Positions 1 to 8,664 of a stretch of DNA of 45,477 nt are shown here, one piece after another (position 1 is the first letter of the stretch; every line of letters begins with the position of its first letter). Origin of the DNA: an uncultured Candidatus Actinomarina sp. (GTDB lineage: Bacteria > Actinomycetota > Acidimicrobiia > Actinomarinales > Actinomarinaceae); contig CABXDM010000004.1 of the NCBI GenBank assembly GCA_902510965.1, forward strand, positions 1 through 45,477. The letters are read 5' to 3'. Both the position numbers and the translations under genes were made by a program. The notes under the pieces were generated by a model, which was not told the origin of the DNA, searched no databases, and was given only the letters and a program-made list of their open reading frames with translations.

Positions 1-1
1 G

Positions 2-556
2 AAAGTTATGGGAGGTCAAAGCACATACATCCCATTAAAAGTAAACAGTGCTGGTGTTATTCCAGTCATTTTTGCCACAAGTGTTTTGTTCTTTCCGGCA
101 CTAATTGCTACATCTTTACCTCAAGACAACTCAATAACTGCAGGAATTAGAAATTGGATTGATGTTAATCTCGCTAACTCACAAGGAACAAGTTGGTTTT
201 ATATCTTTTTTCTTGGAATGTTAATCATCTTCTTTACATATTTTTATACAACAATTCAGTTTGATCCAGTAAGGCAATCTGACATGATCAGACGTCAGGG
301 TGGTTTCGTACCTGGAGTTAGACCGGGTATATCTACAACAAATTACCTTTCACATATCGTTAGCAGAATTACTCTGCCTGGTTCAGTTTTTCTTGCATCT
401 GTTGCGGTTCTTCCTTCTATTGCTTCAGCAATTTGGGATATCCCACTCGGATTCGGGGGGATATCAATATTAATTACTGTAGGTGTTGCATTAGAAACTA
501 TGAAACAAATAGAAAGTCAATTAAGCATGAGAAATTATGAAGGGTTTATTGATTGA
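2..556 (+). CDS. secY: Preprotein translocase subunit SecY (5'-truncated by window edge)
   Basis: GGQSTYIPLKVNSAGVIPVIFA motif typical of SecY C-terminal half; followed by adk-map-infA as in ribosomal-protein operons; frame open to window edge. Confidence 0.95.
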   Translation, partial: KVMGGQSTYIPLKVNSAGVIPVIFATSVLFFPALIATSLPQDNSITAGIRNWIDVNLANSQGTSWFYIFFLGMLIIFFTYFYTTIQFDPVRQSDMIRRQGGFVPGVRPGISTTNYLSHIVSRITLPGSVFLASVAVLPSIASAIWDIPLGFGGISILITVGVALETMKQIESQLSMRNYEGFID

Positions 557-1113
557 CCAATATTATTATTTTTCTGGGACCTCCAGGTGCCGGAAAGGGA
601 ACACAAGCATCAAGATTAGCCGAAGATAACAACCTTGCACATATTTCTACTGGGGATATGTTGAGAGGTCATGTCTCTAATAATACAGAATTAGGTAAAA
701 CAGCAAAATCGCTTTTAGATGAAGGGAAACTTGTTCCAGATTCACTTGTTATCGAGATGCTCATTGAACGATTAAATGCAGATGATTGTAAGAATGGTGC
801 AATCCTTGATGGTTTTCCAAGGACTTTAGCTCAAGCCAAAAGTCTTGAAACATTAAATGAAAACTTCTCCATTAGCAAAGTTATCGTATTTGAAGCTGAA
901 CAAAATGAATTGATAAAGAGAATTTTGCATCGTGGTGAAACTTCTGGACGAGGCGATGACACAAAAGAGTCAATTAGTGTTCGTTTGGATGTTTATAAAG
1001 AAGATACCGAGCCACTAATTGAGTATTACGACAAAGGTAATTTAACTGTAAAAATTAACGCTGTAGGAGAAATTGATGATATATACAATCTCATATCAAG
1101 GAGTTTTAGTTAA
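553..1113 (+). CDS. adk: Adenylate kinase
   Basis: GPPGAGKGTQA P-loop, STGDMLR, DGFPRTLAQA motifs; TTG start overlapping secY stop. Confidence 0.96.
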   Translation: MTNIIIFLGPPGAGKGTQASRLAEDNNLAHISTGDMLRGHVSNNTELGKTAKSLLDEGKLVPDSLVIEMLIERLNADDCKNGAILDGFPRTLAQAKSLETLNENFSISKVIVFEAEQNELIKRILHRGETSGRGDDTKESISVRLDVYKEDTEPLIEYYDKGNLTVKINAVGEIDDIYNLISRSFS

Positions 1114-1860
1114 ATGATTACTTTTAAATCCCAGGAAGATTTTCTGAACATGGAAAAAGCAGGACGTATTGTTGCAACTATACATTCTGAGTTACGTGAA
1201 GCATCAACTCCAGGTATACCACTTACTACTCTTGATGAACTAGCTAAAAGTATTGTAGAAAAAAGTGGTTCTACTTCAAGCTTTTTGGGATATATGGGAT
1301 ATCCAGCTTATATCTGCGCATCTCCAAATGATGTTATTGTCCATGGAATACCTGGTAAATACATATTAGATGAAGGAGATATTCTATCTATAGACGTTGG
1401 TGTTTCAGTTAATGGATATCATGCTGATGCTGCACTCACCTACGGTGTTGGAAAAATTTCTGCTGAAAACCAAGCATTAATCGACGTAACAAGAGATGCC
1501 CTATATGCAGGCATTGCGTTAGTTGGAGATGGACAAAAGCTCGGAACAATAGGAAATAAAATAGAAAAAATTGGAAACAAATTTTCTTATGGAGTTGTTA
1601 AAGAATATGTTGGTCATGGAATAGGTCTTGAAATGCATGAAGATCCTCAAGTACCCAACTATGGAAAAAAGAATCAAGGATTTACTCTCAAAAAGGGGAT
1701 GGCTATATGTATAGAGCCAATGTTCAATATAGGTTCTGCTCAAACGAAAGTTGACGATGATGAGTGGACAGTCAGAACTTTTGATGGAAGTAATTCAGCT
1801 CATTGGGAGCATACGATAGGGATAATGGACGATGAGGTACGAATATTTACAGAAAAGTAA
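1114..1860 (+). CDS. map: Type I methionyl aminopeptidase
   Basis: VHGIPG, DVGVSVNGYHADAALT, GHGIGLEMHEDPQVPNYG, EPMF motifs. Confidence 0.96.
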   Translation: MITFKSQEDFLNMEKAGRIVATIHSELREASTPGIPLTTLDELAKSIVEKSGSTSSFLGYMGYPAYICASPNDVIVHGIPGKYILDEGDILSIDVGVSVNGYHADAALTYGVGKISAENQALIDVTRDALYAGIALVGDGQKLGTIGNKIEKIGNKFSYGVVKEYVGHGIGLEMHEDPQVPNYGKKNQGFTLKKGMAICIEPMFNIGSAQTKVDDDEWTVRTFDGSNSAHWEHTIGIMDDEVRIFTEK

Positions 1861-1925
1861 TTTTAAAAACATGTTGGTAATAGTTTTTAATCGCACTATT
1901 CTGATTTATCGGTCCTAATTACAAG

Positions 1926-2156
1926 GTGATTTTGGTAGAAAAAGAGAAAAATATAATAAAGGTTCAGGGAACAGTTACTGAAACTTTGCCAAACGCATCT
2001 TTTAAGGTCGAGCTTGAAAGCGGTGCAGAAATTCTTGCACACGTGTCAGGAAAAATGAGAATGAGGTATATAAGAATACTTCCTGGAGACATGGTAGATA
2101 TGGAAGTATCGCCATACGATCCTACAAGGGGTAGGATAACTTGGAGACATAAATGA
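1926..2156 (+). CDS. infA: Translation initiation factor IF-1 (start may be GTG 1926 or TTG 1932)
   Basis: [45 protein letters not shown]; conserved context. Confidence 0.95.
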   Translation: MILVEKEKNIIKVQGTVTETLPNASFKVELESGAEILAHVSGKMRMRYIRILPGDMVDMEVSPYDPTRGRITWRHK

Positions 2157-2269
2157 AAGTTAAATCAAGTATTAAAAAGAGGGGTCCTGGCGACCAGATT
2201 GTTAGGCGTAAAGGTAAGCTGTACGTAATCAACAAAAAAAATCCTCGAAATAAACAAAGGCAAGGCTAA
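2153..2269 (+). CDS. rpmJ: 50S ribosomal protein bL36, Cys-free (zinc-independent) form; missing from ORF track
   Basis: Manual translation ATG 2153 to TAA 2267-2269: [38 protein letters not shown] (38 aa); lies between infA and rpsM. Confidence 0.92.
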   Translation: MKVKSSIKKRGPGDQIVRRKGKLYVINKKNPRNKQRQG

Positions 2270-2272
2270 AGA

Positions 2273-2650
2273 ATGGCAAGAATTTCTGGAATTGATATTC
2301 CAAGAGACAAAAGGGTTATTGCATCCTTAAGATACATTCATGGTGTTGGAGCTAAAAGATCTTCCGACATTTGTACAGATTTAAAAATAGACCCAAGTAC
2401 AAGAGTAAGTAATTTAACAAATGATGAAGTTGCGCAAATAAGAAAATATATTGAGGCGAACTTTAGAGTAGAGGGAGATCTTAGAAGAGACGTTTCTCAA
2501 AACATTCGTAGAAAGACAGAAATAGGTACATATCAAGGTTTAAGACATAGGACAGGTTTGCCTGTAAGAGGTCAAAGAACACATACAAATGCCAGGACAC
2601 GTAAGGGTCCTAGATTTGCAATAGCAGGTAAGAAAAAGGTAACTAAATAA
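2273..2650 (+). CDS. rpsM: 30S ribosomal protein uS13
   Basis: [15 protein letters not shown]..., [17 protein letters not shown]. Confidence 0.97.
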   Translation: MARISGIDIPRDKRVIASLRYIHGVGAKRSSDICTDLKIDPSTRVSNLTNDEVAQIRKYIEANFRVEGDLRRDVSQNIRRKTEIGTYQGLRHRTGLPVRGQRTHTNARTRKGPRFAIAGKKKVTK

Positions 2651-3033
2651 TGGTTGAAACAAAATCAAAGAAAAAAAATAAAAAGAATATACCTTCAGGA
2701 GTAGCTCATATAAAAGCAAGCTTTAATAATACAATCATAAATATTTCAGACTCAAATGGTGAAACAATTGTTTGGACTTCAGGTGGATCAGTAGGTTTTA
2801 AGGGATCAAGAAAATCTACACCGTATGCAGCACAAGTCGCAGCAGAAGAAGCAGTAAGAAGAGCAACAGAATTTGGTGTTCACAAATTAGATATCATTAT
2901 TAGTGGCACAGGTGCAGGAAGAGAAACTGCTGTAAGAACTTTACAAAATATGGGTATGGATGTTGGAACCATCAAAGATATTACTCCCACCCCTCACAAT
3001 GGCTGCAGGCCAAAAAAGCGCAGGAGAGGATAA
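2650..3033 (+). CDS. rpsK: 30S ribosomal protein uS11
   Basis: [34 protein letters not shown]. Confidence 0.97.
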   Translation: MVETKSKKKNKKNIPSGVAHIKASFNNTIINISDSNGETIVWTSGGSVGFKGSRKSTPYAAQVAAEEAVRRATEFGVHKLDIIISGTGAGRETAVRTLQNMGMDVGTIKDITPTPHNGCRPKKRRRG

Positions 3034-3647
3034 TGGCCAGATATACAGGACCCAGAGTAAGAATATCAAGAAGAATTGGATTTAATGTATTTGAGAACAA
3101 AAAAGGTGATAAGGCCCTCCAAGACAGACCTTACCCACCCGGAGAAAATGGCAGAAAAAGAGTTAGAGAAACTGACTATGGTACGCAGTTAAAAGAAAAG
3201 CAAAAAGTAAGGTATATGTATGGAATTTTAGAAAAACAATTTCGAAATTACTACAAAGAAGCTTCTCGAATGTCAGGTATCACCGGAGAAAACTTATTAG
3301 TACTTTTGGAGTCAAGGTTAGATAATGTTATTTATAGAGCTGGATTTGCTTCTACAAGGCCTCAAGCACGACAAATAGCTTCTCATAGACATCTAAAACT
3401 TAACGGTTCACTAGTTGACATCCCTTCTATTCAAGTGAAACCTGGAGATAAAATAGAATTAAAAGACAGTAGTCAAAATATGATCATTGTTCAACACACA
3501 ATTGATACCGGTCAAGATAATGAAATACCTTCATGGTTGTCAGTTGATAACAATAAGAAGACTATTGAAGTCTTATCTCTACCTTCAAGGGGAGACATAA
3601 GTCATCAAATAGAAGAACAGTTAATCGTAGAGCTTTATTCAAAATAA
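3033..3647 (+). CDS. rpsD: 30S ribosomal protein uS4
   Basis: [25 protein letters not shown]4 domain RLDNVIYRAGFASTRPQARQ. Confidence 0.97.
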   Translation: MARYTGPRVRISRRIGFNVFENKKGDKALQDRPYPPGENGRKRVRETDYGTQLKEKQKVRYMYGILEKQFRNYYKEASRMSGITGENLLVLLESRLDNVIYRAGFASTRPQARQIASHRHLKLNGSLVDIPSIQVKPGDKIELKDSSQNMIIVQHTIDTGQDNEIPSWLSVDNNKKTIEVLSLPSRGDISHQIEEQLIVELYSK

Positions 3648-3668
3648 AAATTAGAGAGGAGAATTAAA

Positions 3669-4628
3669 TTGCTAATACTACAAAGACCTGAAATATCTCA
3701 AGAAGAATTGAGTACAAACAGAGCAAAGTTTACAATTGAACCACTAGAACCAGGATTTGGTTTAACTCTTGGTAATACCATGAGAAGAGCTTTATTGTCC
3801 AGAGTTCCTGGTGTCGCTGTTACTGGAGTCAAAATTCAGGGTGTGAACCATGAATTTACATCAGTCCCTGGTGTAGTTGAAGATGTTTTAGATTTATTAT
3901 TAAACCTAAAACGACTTGTTCTGCATGTAGAAGATCAAGAAAACCATACCTTAACCGTTAAGGCAAAAGGCCCAGGAGATGTTACAGCCGCACAAATACA
4001 GTGTCCCGCTGGCGTAGAGGTTGTGAACACCGACCTAAAAATTTGTACCCTTTCTGGTGATGCGACTTTAGATATGGAAGTTTCAATTGCTCATGGGGTA
4101 GGGTATCGTTTAGCTGATAAGAACAAAACTAGCGATTCAAGTTTCATTCCTATTGATTCAATATTTTCTCCAATCGTAAAAGTAAGTTACGGGGTATCAC
4201 CAACACAAGTTGGTCAAGTTACAAACTATGACAAACTTACCTTAGACGTTGAGACTGATGGATCAGTAGCACCTAGTGAGGCAATGTCATCTGTAGGGAA
4301 AACTCTTGGTGAATTATGGAAACTTTTCGCTGACATTGATGAAGGAATTGGTCTCGAGTTAGGCGAGCTAACAGTATCTGAAGGAAGTTCTCCAGATTTA
4401 TCAATTTCTGTTGATGCATTAGATTTATCTGAGAGGCCAATGAACTGTCTAGGCAGAGAAAATATTACTACTGTTGGACAAATCTTAGAATACACGGAAG
4501 ATGATCTTTTGAATCTAACTAACTTTGGTCAAAAAAGCCTTGATGAGCTTGTTGCAAAGTTAGATGAATTAGGATTAAGTTTACCAACTAGCTCTGATTT
4601 GGACTCTGAGGAAAACGCGGATGCCTAA
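3669..4628 (+). CDS. rpoA: DNA-directed RNA polymerase subunit alpha
   Basis: [31 protein letters not shown]; alpha-CTD helix-hairpin-helix at the C-terminus. Confidence 0.97.
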   Translation: MLILQRPEISQEELSTNRAKFTIEPLEPGFGLTLGNTMRRALLSRVPGVAVTGVKIQGVNHEFTSVPGVVEDVLDLLLNLKRLVLHVEDQENHTLTVKAKGPGDVTAAQIQCPAGVEVVNTDLKICTLSGDATLDMEVSIAHGVGYRLADKNKTSDSSFIPIDSIFSPIVKVSYGVSPTQVGQVTNYDKLTLDVETDGSVAPSEAMSSVGKTLGELWKLFADIDEGIGLELGELTVSEGSSPDLSISVDALDLSERPMNCLGRENITTVGQILEYTEDDLLNLTNFGQKSLDELVAKLDELGLSLPTSSDLDSEENADA

Positions 4629-4971
4629 ACCAACAAAGGGAAAAAGACTAGGTGGCTCTGCCTCGCATGAAGATCAAATTATTAGTAATTTAGTTAGGTC
4701 ACTCATTCAGCATGAAAAGATTGAAACAACTATAACTAAAGCTAAAGTTGTTAAACCTTATGCAGAAAAAGTTATAACAAAAGCAAAAAAAGGAACATTA
4801 CACGACAGACGACAAGTCTTAAAAATGATTCAGGATAAAGCTGTTGTTGCTAAATTATTTGAAGAAATTGGTCCCAAGTATCAAGAGAGAAACGGTGGAT
4901 ACACAAGGATCACAAGAACAACTTATCGAAAGGGCGATGGTACAGAGCTAGCTGTACTAGAACTAGTTTAA
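4621..4971 (+). CDS. rplQ: 50S ribosomal protein bL17
   Basis: [35 protein letters not shown]. Confidence 0.96.
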   Translation: MPKPTKGKRLGGSASHEDQIISNLVRSLIQHEKIETTITKAKVVKPYAEKVITKAKKGTLHDRRQVLKMIQDKAVVAKLFEEIGPKYQERNGGYTRITRTTYRKGDGTELAVLELV

Positions 4972-4972
4972 A

Positions 4973-5518
4973 TTGAGTACTTTCAGGGATGTCTGGAAAA
5001 AGTTTCAAGCATTTCTAAAGTTCAATCCCTCCTTGATCCAAAATATTGTTAACGATAGATATGAAAGTGGCAATGCCTTTTTAATTGTTATCACAAGTCT
5101 TACCTCAATATACACAGCACTTTTTATCACAACTAGATTTTCAAACTTCTTTGATATTGTTTTTTATGGAATATTAGATGGTGCATTCGCCTGGATAATA
5201 TCGAGTTTGGGAATGTGGTTTATTTTATCCAGAGTTTTTAAAGAAAATTTAGACATAAACAGTGTTTCAACAATGACTGGTTATGCACATGGAATTGTAG
5301 CTGGAATCTCTTTTGTTATATTGCTTCAAAGTTACTTGAATCTAAGTGCAAGAATTATTGAAATTTTAATATTGAGTATTTTTTTGTGGCTCTTCTACAC
5401 AATTTCAAGAAGTTTAGAAATTGGATTTTTTGTTGAAAAACGAAATTCTAGAATTGCTGCCTCTGTCTTTATCGTTATACTTATTTGGACTTCAGGTCCT
5501 CTAAAAATATTTTTCTAA
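4973..5518 (+). CDS. Hypothetical multi-pass membrane protein, Yip1-like topology
   Basis: 181 aa, about 5 hydrophobic segments; TTG start; tightly packed between rplQ and truA. Confidence 0.6.
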   Translation: MSTFRDVWKKFQAFLKFNPSLIQNIVNDRYESGNAFLIVITSLTSIYTALFITTRFSNFFDIVFYGILDGAFAWIISSLGMWFILSRVFKENLDINSVSTMTGYAHGIVAGISFVILLQSYLNLSARIIEILILSIFLWLFYTISRSLEIGFFVEKRNSRIAASVFIVILIWTSGPLKIFF

Positions 5519-5519
5519 C

Positions 5520-6245
5520 TTGAAAAACTATAAGATAGTAATTTCATATGATGGAAATAATTTCCATGGTTTTCAAAAGCAGCCAAAGGACTTTACAGTT
5601 CAGGAAGCCTTGGAAGCAGCATTAGATAAGCTTTTAACTTCATACCAACTAACCTATGCCGGGAGAACAGATAAGGGTGTCCATGCTAAGCAACAAGTTT
5701 TAAGCGTTACTACAAGTGACCTATTAACGGATTCTTTTAAAGAATCATTAAATGCATTAGTAGGCAAGAATATTTATATAAAAAAGATTACATTGGCTAA
5801 TAAGAATTTTCATCCTAGACACGATGCAAAACAAAGAACGTACAAATATTTTGTTAATACTCCCAGTAATTATGAAGCTTATAACCTGGGTTATAGTTAT
5901 TTTGTAAAGAATGAATTAAGTATTGTAGAACTGAATCTTATTGCAAAATCTTTCATAGGAAAAAATAACTTTACTAATTATTCAAAACTGAGAATTGATC
6001 AGAATCCATTACGTGAAATTGCTCTCAGTAAATGGACCAAGAACAGTCAGTATTTTATTTACACGATCACTGGAAATTCTTTTTTACACAACATGGTTAG
6101 GTCCATAGTAGGTGTACAGTTGGCAGCATTTGATGGAAAGTTGGAAAGTAAATCTATTGATACTTCTCTAAAAACTCCGCTTGAACAAAGATTCAAACAT
6201 GTTGCACCGCCAGAAGGTTTGTATCTTTGGAATATTAAATACTAG
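5520..6245 (+). CDS. truA: tRNA pseudouridine(38-40) synthase TruA
   Basis: ISYDGNNFHGFQKQP, YAGRTDKGVHAKQQV, FLHNMVRSIVG. Confidence 0.95.
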   Translation: MKNYKIVISYDGNNFHGFQKQPKDFTVQEALEAALDKLLTSYQLTYAGRTDKGVHAKQQVLSVTTSDLLTDSFKESLNALVGKNIYIKKITLANKNFHPRHDAKQRTYKYFVNTPSNYEAYNLGYSYFVKNELSIVELNLIAKSFIGKNNFTNYSKLRIDQNPLREIALSKWTKNSQYFIYTITGNSFLHNMVRSIVGVQLAAFDGKLESKSIDTSLKTPLEQRFKHVAPPEGLYLWNIKY

Positions 6246-6305
6246 TTTTCATAAATATCAGTAACCTTTATACTTAAAGCTCGTTACAATCCAATAGGTT
6301 TATAA

Positions 6306-6767
6306 ATGAGTACAAAAACGACATTCAAAGGAATAGAAGCTTCTGATAGAAGTTGGCATGTAGTTGATGCGAGCAATCTTCCAGTTGGTAGATTAGCTAG
6401 TGAGATTGCACAAATTTTAAAAGGTAAACACAAGCCACAGTATGCACCACACTTAGATGTTGGAGATCATGTTGTTGTAATTAACGCAGATAAAATTCAA
6501 GTTACATCTAAAAAGCCAGAACAAAAAATGTACTATAGACATTCAGGGTATCCCGGCGGAATAAAAGAAGAATCCTTTAACGCACTCAAAAAACGTAAAC
6601 CTGAATTAATCATTGAAAAAGCTGTTTGGGGAATGCTTCCAAAAAATAGGCTAGGAAGAGCAATTATTAAAAAACTTCATGTATATTCCACAGATACCCA
6701 TCCTCATGAAAGTCAAAACCCCGTAGAATTAAGTTTCAATATAAAGAAGGTTGCAGATAATGAGTGA
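6306..6767 (+). CDS. rplM: 50S ribosomal protein uL13
   Basis: WHVVDASNLPVGRLASEIAQILKGKHKPQYAPHLDVGDHVVVINA. Confidence 0.96.
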   Translation: MSTKTTFKGIEASDRSWHVVDASNLPVGRLASEIAQILKGKHKPQYAPHLDVGDHVVVINADKIQVTSKKPEQKMYYRHSGYPGGIKEESFNALKKRKPELIIEKAVWGMLPKNRLGRAIIKKLHVYSTDTHPHESQNPVELSFNIKKVADNE

Positions 6768-7149
6768 AGCAATATTAGGCACAGGGAGAAGAAAAAGCTC
6801 TGTGGCAAGAGTAAGACTCACCGAAGGTACTGGTGAATATACCTTTAATGGCAAGACAATGGAACAATACTTCCCAAGCCCAAATATGAGAATGAGGGTA
6901 AACAAACCTTTTAATGTTGTTGAAATGGATAAGCAGTTTGACTTACACGTGACTCTAAATGGAAGTGGATTGTCTGCACAAGCTGATGCGGTTGCCTTAG
7001 GAATTTCTAGAGCTTTAATACAATTTAATCCAGAGCTAAGAGCAAAACTCAAAAAAGCAGGGTTACTCACAAGAGACTCCAGAAAAGTTGAGAGAAAGAA
7101 ATACGGACTTAAGAAAGCTAGAAGAGCCGAGCAGTTCACTAAAAGATAA
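6760..7149 (+). CDS. rpsI: 30S ribosomal protein uS9 (ATG 6760 preferred over ORF-track 6751)
   Basis: GTGRRKSSVARVRL, C-terminal ARRAEQFTKR; ATGAGTGA overlaps rplM stop. Confidence 0.96.
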   Translation: MSEAILGTGRRKSSVARVRLTEGTGEYTFNGKTMEQYFPSPNMRMRVNKPFNVVEMDKQFDLHVTLNGSGLSAQADAVALGISRALIQFNPELRAKLKKAGLLTRDSRKVERKKYGLKKARRAEQFTKR

Positions 7150-7156
7150 TCTCTCA

Positions 7157-8461
7157 TTGAAAAAACATTTTGGTACCGATGGCATTAGGGGTATCCCTGA
7201 AGAATCCCTTACCGAAGAAATAGTCTCAAAAGTTAGTGCTTCTGTCGAAAAAATATTAAAGCCTAAATCAATAGCTTTGATTACTGACACTCGGAGTTCT
7301 TGTGAAGTAATTGCTAAGTGGATAAGTAATGGTTTTAGCAGTGAAGTACATATTCTCAACTATGGAATTCTACCATCGGGATCAATGCCCATACTACTTA
7401 ATGAGCTCAATCATGATATGGGAATTATCATTTCTGCTTCGCACAATCCAAGTGAATACAATGGAATAAAGTTGATTGATAAAAATGGATCTAAATTGGC
7501 AGATGAAGTTGAAATTTCAATCGAAGATACAATGGATACGATTGGATTACCAAGTAAATCTTCTCAAATAGAGGATTCGCACTTAGGTTATGAGCAGTAT
7601 AAAAACTTTCTTGACTCAATAAATGACGTAGATTTCTTACAGTTCAATTTAGTAATTGACTCAGCTAATGGTTCTGCTTACAAGGTGATAAAAGATTTAG
7701 TTTTAGATCAAAATGCTACTGCAACTTTTATTGCAAATGAACCAAATGGTGAAAATATAAATGAATATTCTGGTGCAACAAATACCAAGAATCTTATAAA
7801 TACTATGAAAAATGGGCAACTAGGTATCTCTTTTGATGGCGATGCAGATAGATTAATTATGATTGATGAAAATAAAGAAGTTGCTAATGGGGACGTCATC
7901 ATCGCGTTACTAGCTAATTATCTTTCAGAAACTAAACAATTAGAAAATCAAAGTGTTGTTAGTACAGTTATGTCCAACTATGGATTTAAAGTAGCTATGA
8001 AAAATAAAAATTTTAATTTGATTGAAACTCCTGTAGGTGATAAATATGTAGCGGAGTCTATGAAGAAGCATGATGCAGTTCTTGGAGGAGAGCAGTCTGG
8101 GCATATTATTTTTTCTAAATATTTACCAGTAGGAGATGGATTAGTAACTTTTCTTCTTACCTTGAAGGCACTCAATTATTTCAAAACAACGCTTGCAGAA
8201 TTTAGAAAACAAAATATTCAAGAATATCCACAAAAATTAGTAAACATAAAGTTACAAAATCAGCTAAATAAAGAAGAGCTTGAGTTCATTAATCAGATTG
8301 CATTTGCTCTGTCCAATAAGAGAGACTTGGATGGTAGATATCTTATAAGAAACTCTGGGACGGAACCTTTGTTAAGAGTTTTAGTTGAAGCTAAAAATAG
8401 TGATGAAATGGATGCTTTTCTTGATGAGTTACTTATTAAAATTAATGGCTACCTCAATTAA
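7157..8461 (+). CDS. glmM: Phosphoglucosamine mutase (TTG 7157 preferred; ORF-track start 7088 lies inside rpsI)
   Basis: KKHFGTDGIRG N-terminus; ISASHNPSEYNGIKL active-site loop; FDGDADR; RNSGTEPLLRV. Confidence 0.93.
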   Translation: MKKHFGTDGIRGIPEESLTEEIVSKVSASVEKILKPKSIALITDTRSSCEVIAKWISNGFSSEVHILNYGILPSGSMPILLNELNHDMGIIISASHNPSEYNGIKLIDKNGSKLADEVEISIEDTMDTIGLPSKSSQIEDSHLGYEQYKNFLDSINDVDFLQFNLVIDSANGSAYKVIKDLVLDQNATATFIANEPNGENINEYSGATNTKNLINTMKNGQLGISFDGDADRLIMIDENKEVANGDVIIALLANYLSETKQLENQSVVSTVMSNYGFKVAMKNKNFNLIETPVGDKYVAESMKKHDAVLGGEQSGHIIFSKYLPVGDGLVTFLLTLKALNYFKTTLAEFRKQNIQEYPQKLVNIKLQNQLNKEELEFINQIAFALSNKRDLDGRYLIRNSGTEPLLRVLVEAKNSDEMDAFLDELLIKINGYLN

Positions 8462-8472
8462 AATATCTTCGT

Positions 8473-8478
8473 TATAAT
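8473..8478 (+). promoter_or_regulatory. Candidate -10 box (TATAAT) for glmS transcript
   Basis: Perfect TATAAT 7 nt upstream of 8485; no clear -35. Confidence 0.5.
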
Positions 8479-8497
8479 TATATTAACGAGCAAATAT

Positions 8498-8624
8498 AGC
8501 GCCAGACCTTGAAAAAGGTGACGAGGAAGTGTGTTATCGAAAATTCGGCGGATGCATACTCGGCTCTACAGTCGTAATAAATTGTTTAAAAACAGAGAGA
8601 AATCTTTGAACAGAAGCAATTTAA
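8498..8624 (+). ncRNA. glmS ribozyme: glmS self-cleaving ribozyme/riboswitch; predicted cleavage between A8498 and G8499
   Basis: Core AGCGCC..GACGAGGAAGTGTGTTATCGAAAATTCGGCGGATGCATACTCGGC matches the glmS ribozyme consensus; P2 ACCTT-GAAA-AAGGT (8506-8519); GTGTG/CATAC pairing; CGGCT/AGTCG pairing; P4 TAAATTG/CAATTTA (8578-8584/8617-8623); directly upstream of glmS. Confidence 0.95.
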
Positions 8625-8664
8625 CGTAGTCTAATTTCAACTTGCTCGTTGGAATGGAGATAAT

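Noticed and set aside
6729-7157. 142-aa reverse ORF over rpsI
   Set aside because: Shadow of the ribosomal protein uS9 gene.
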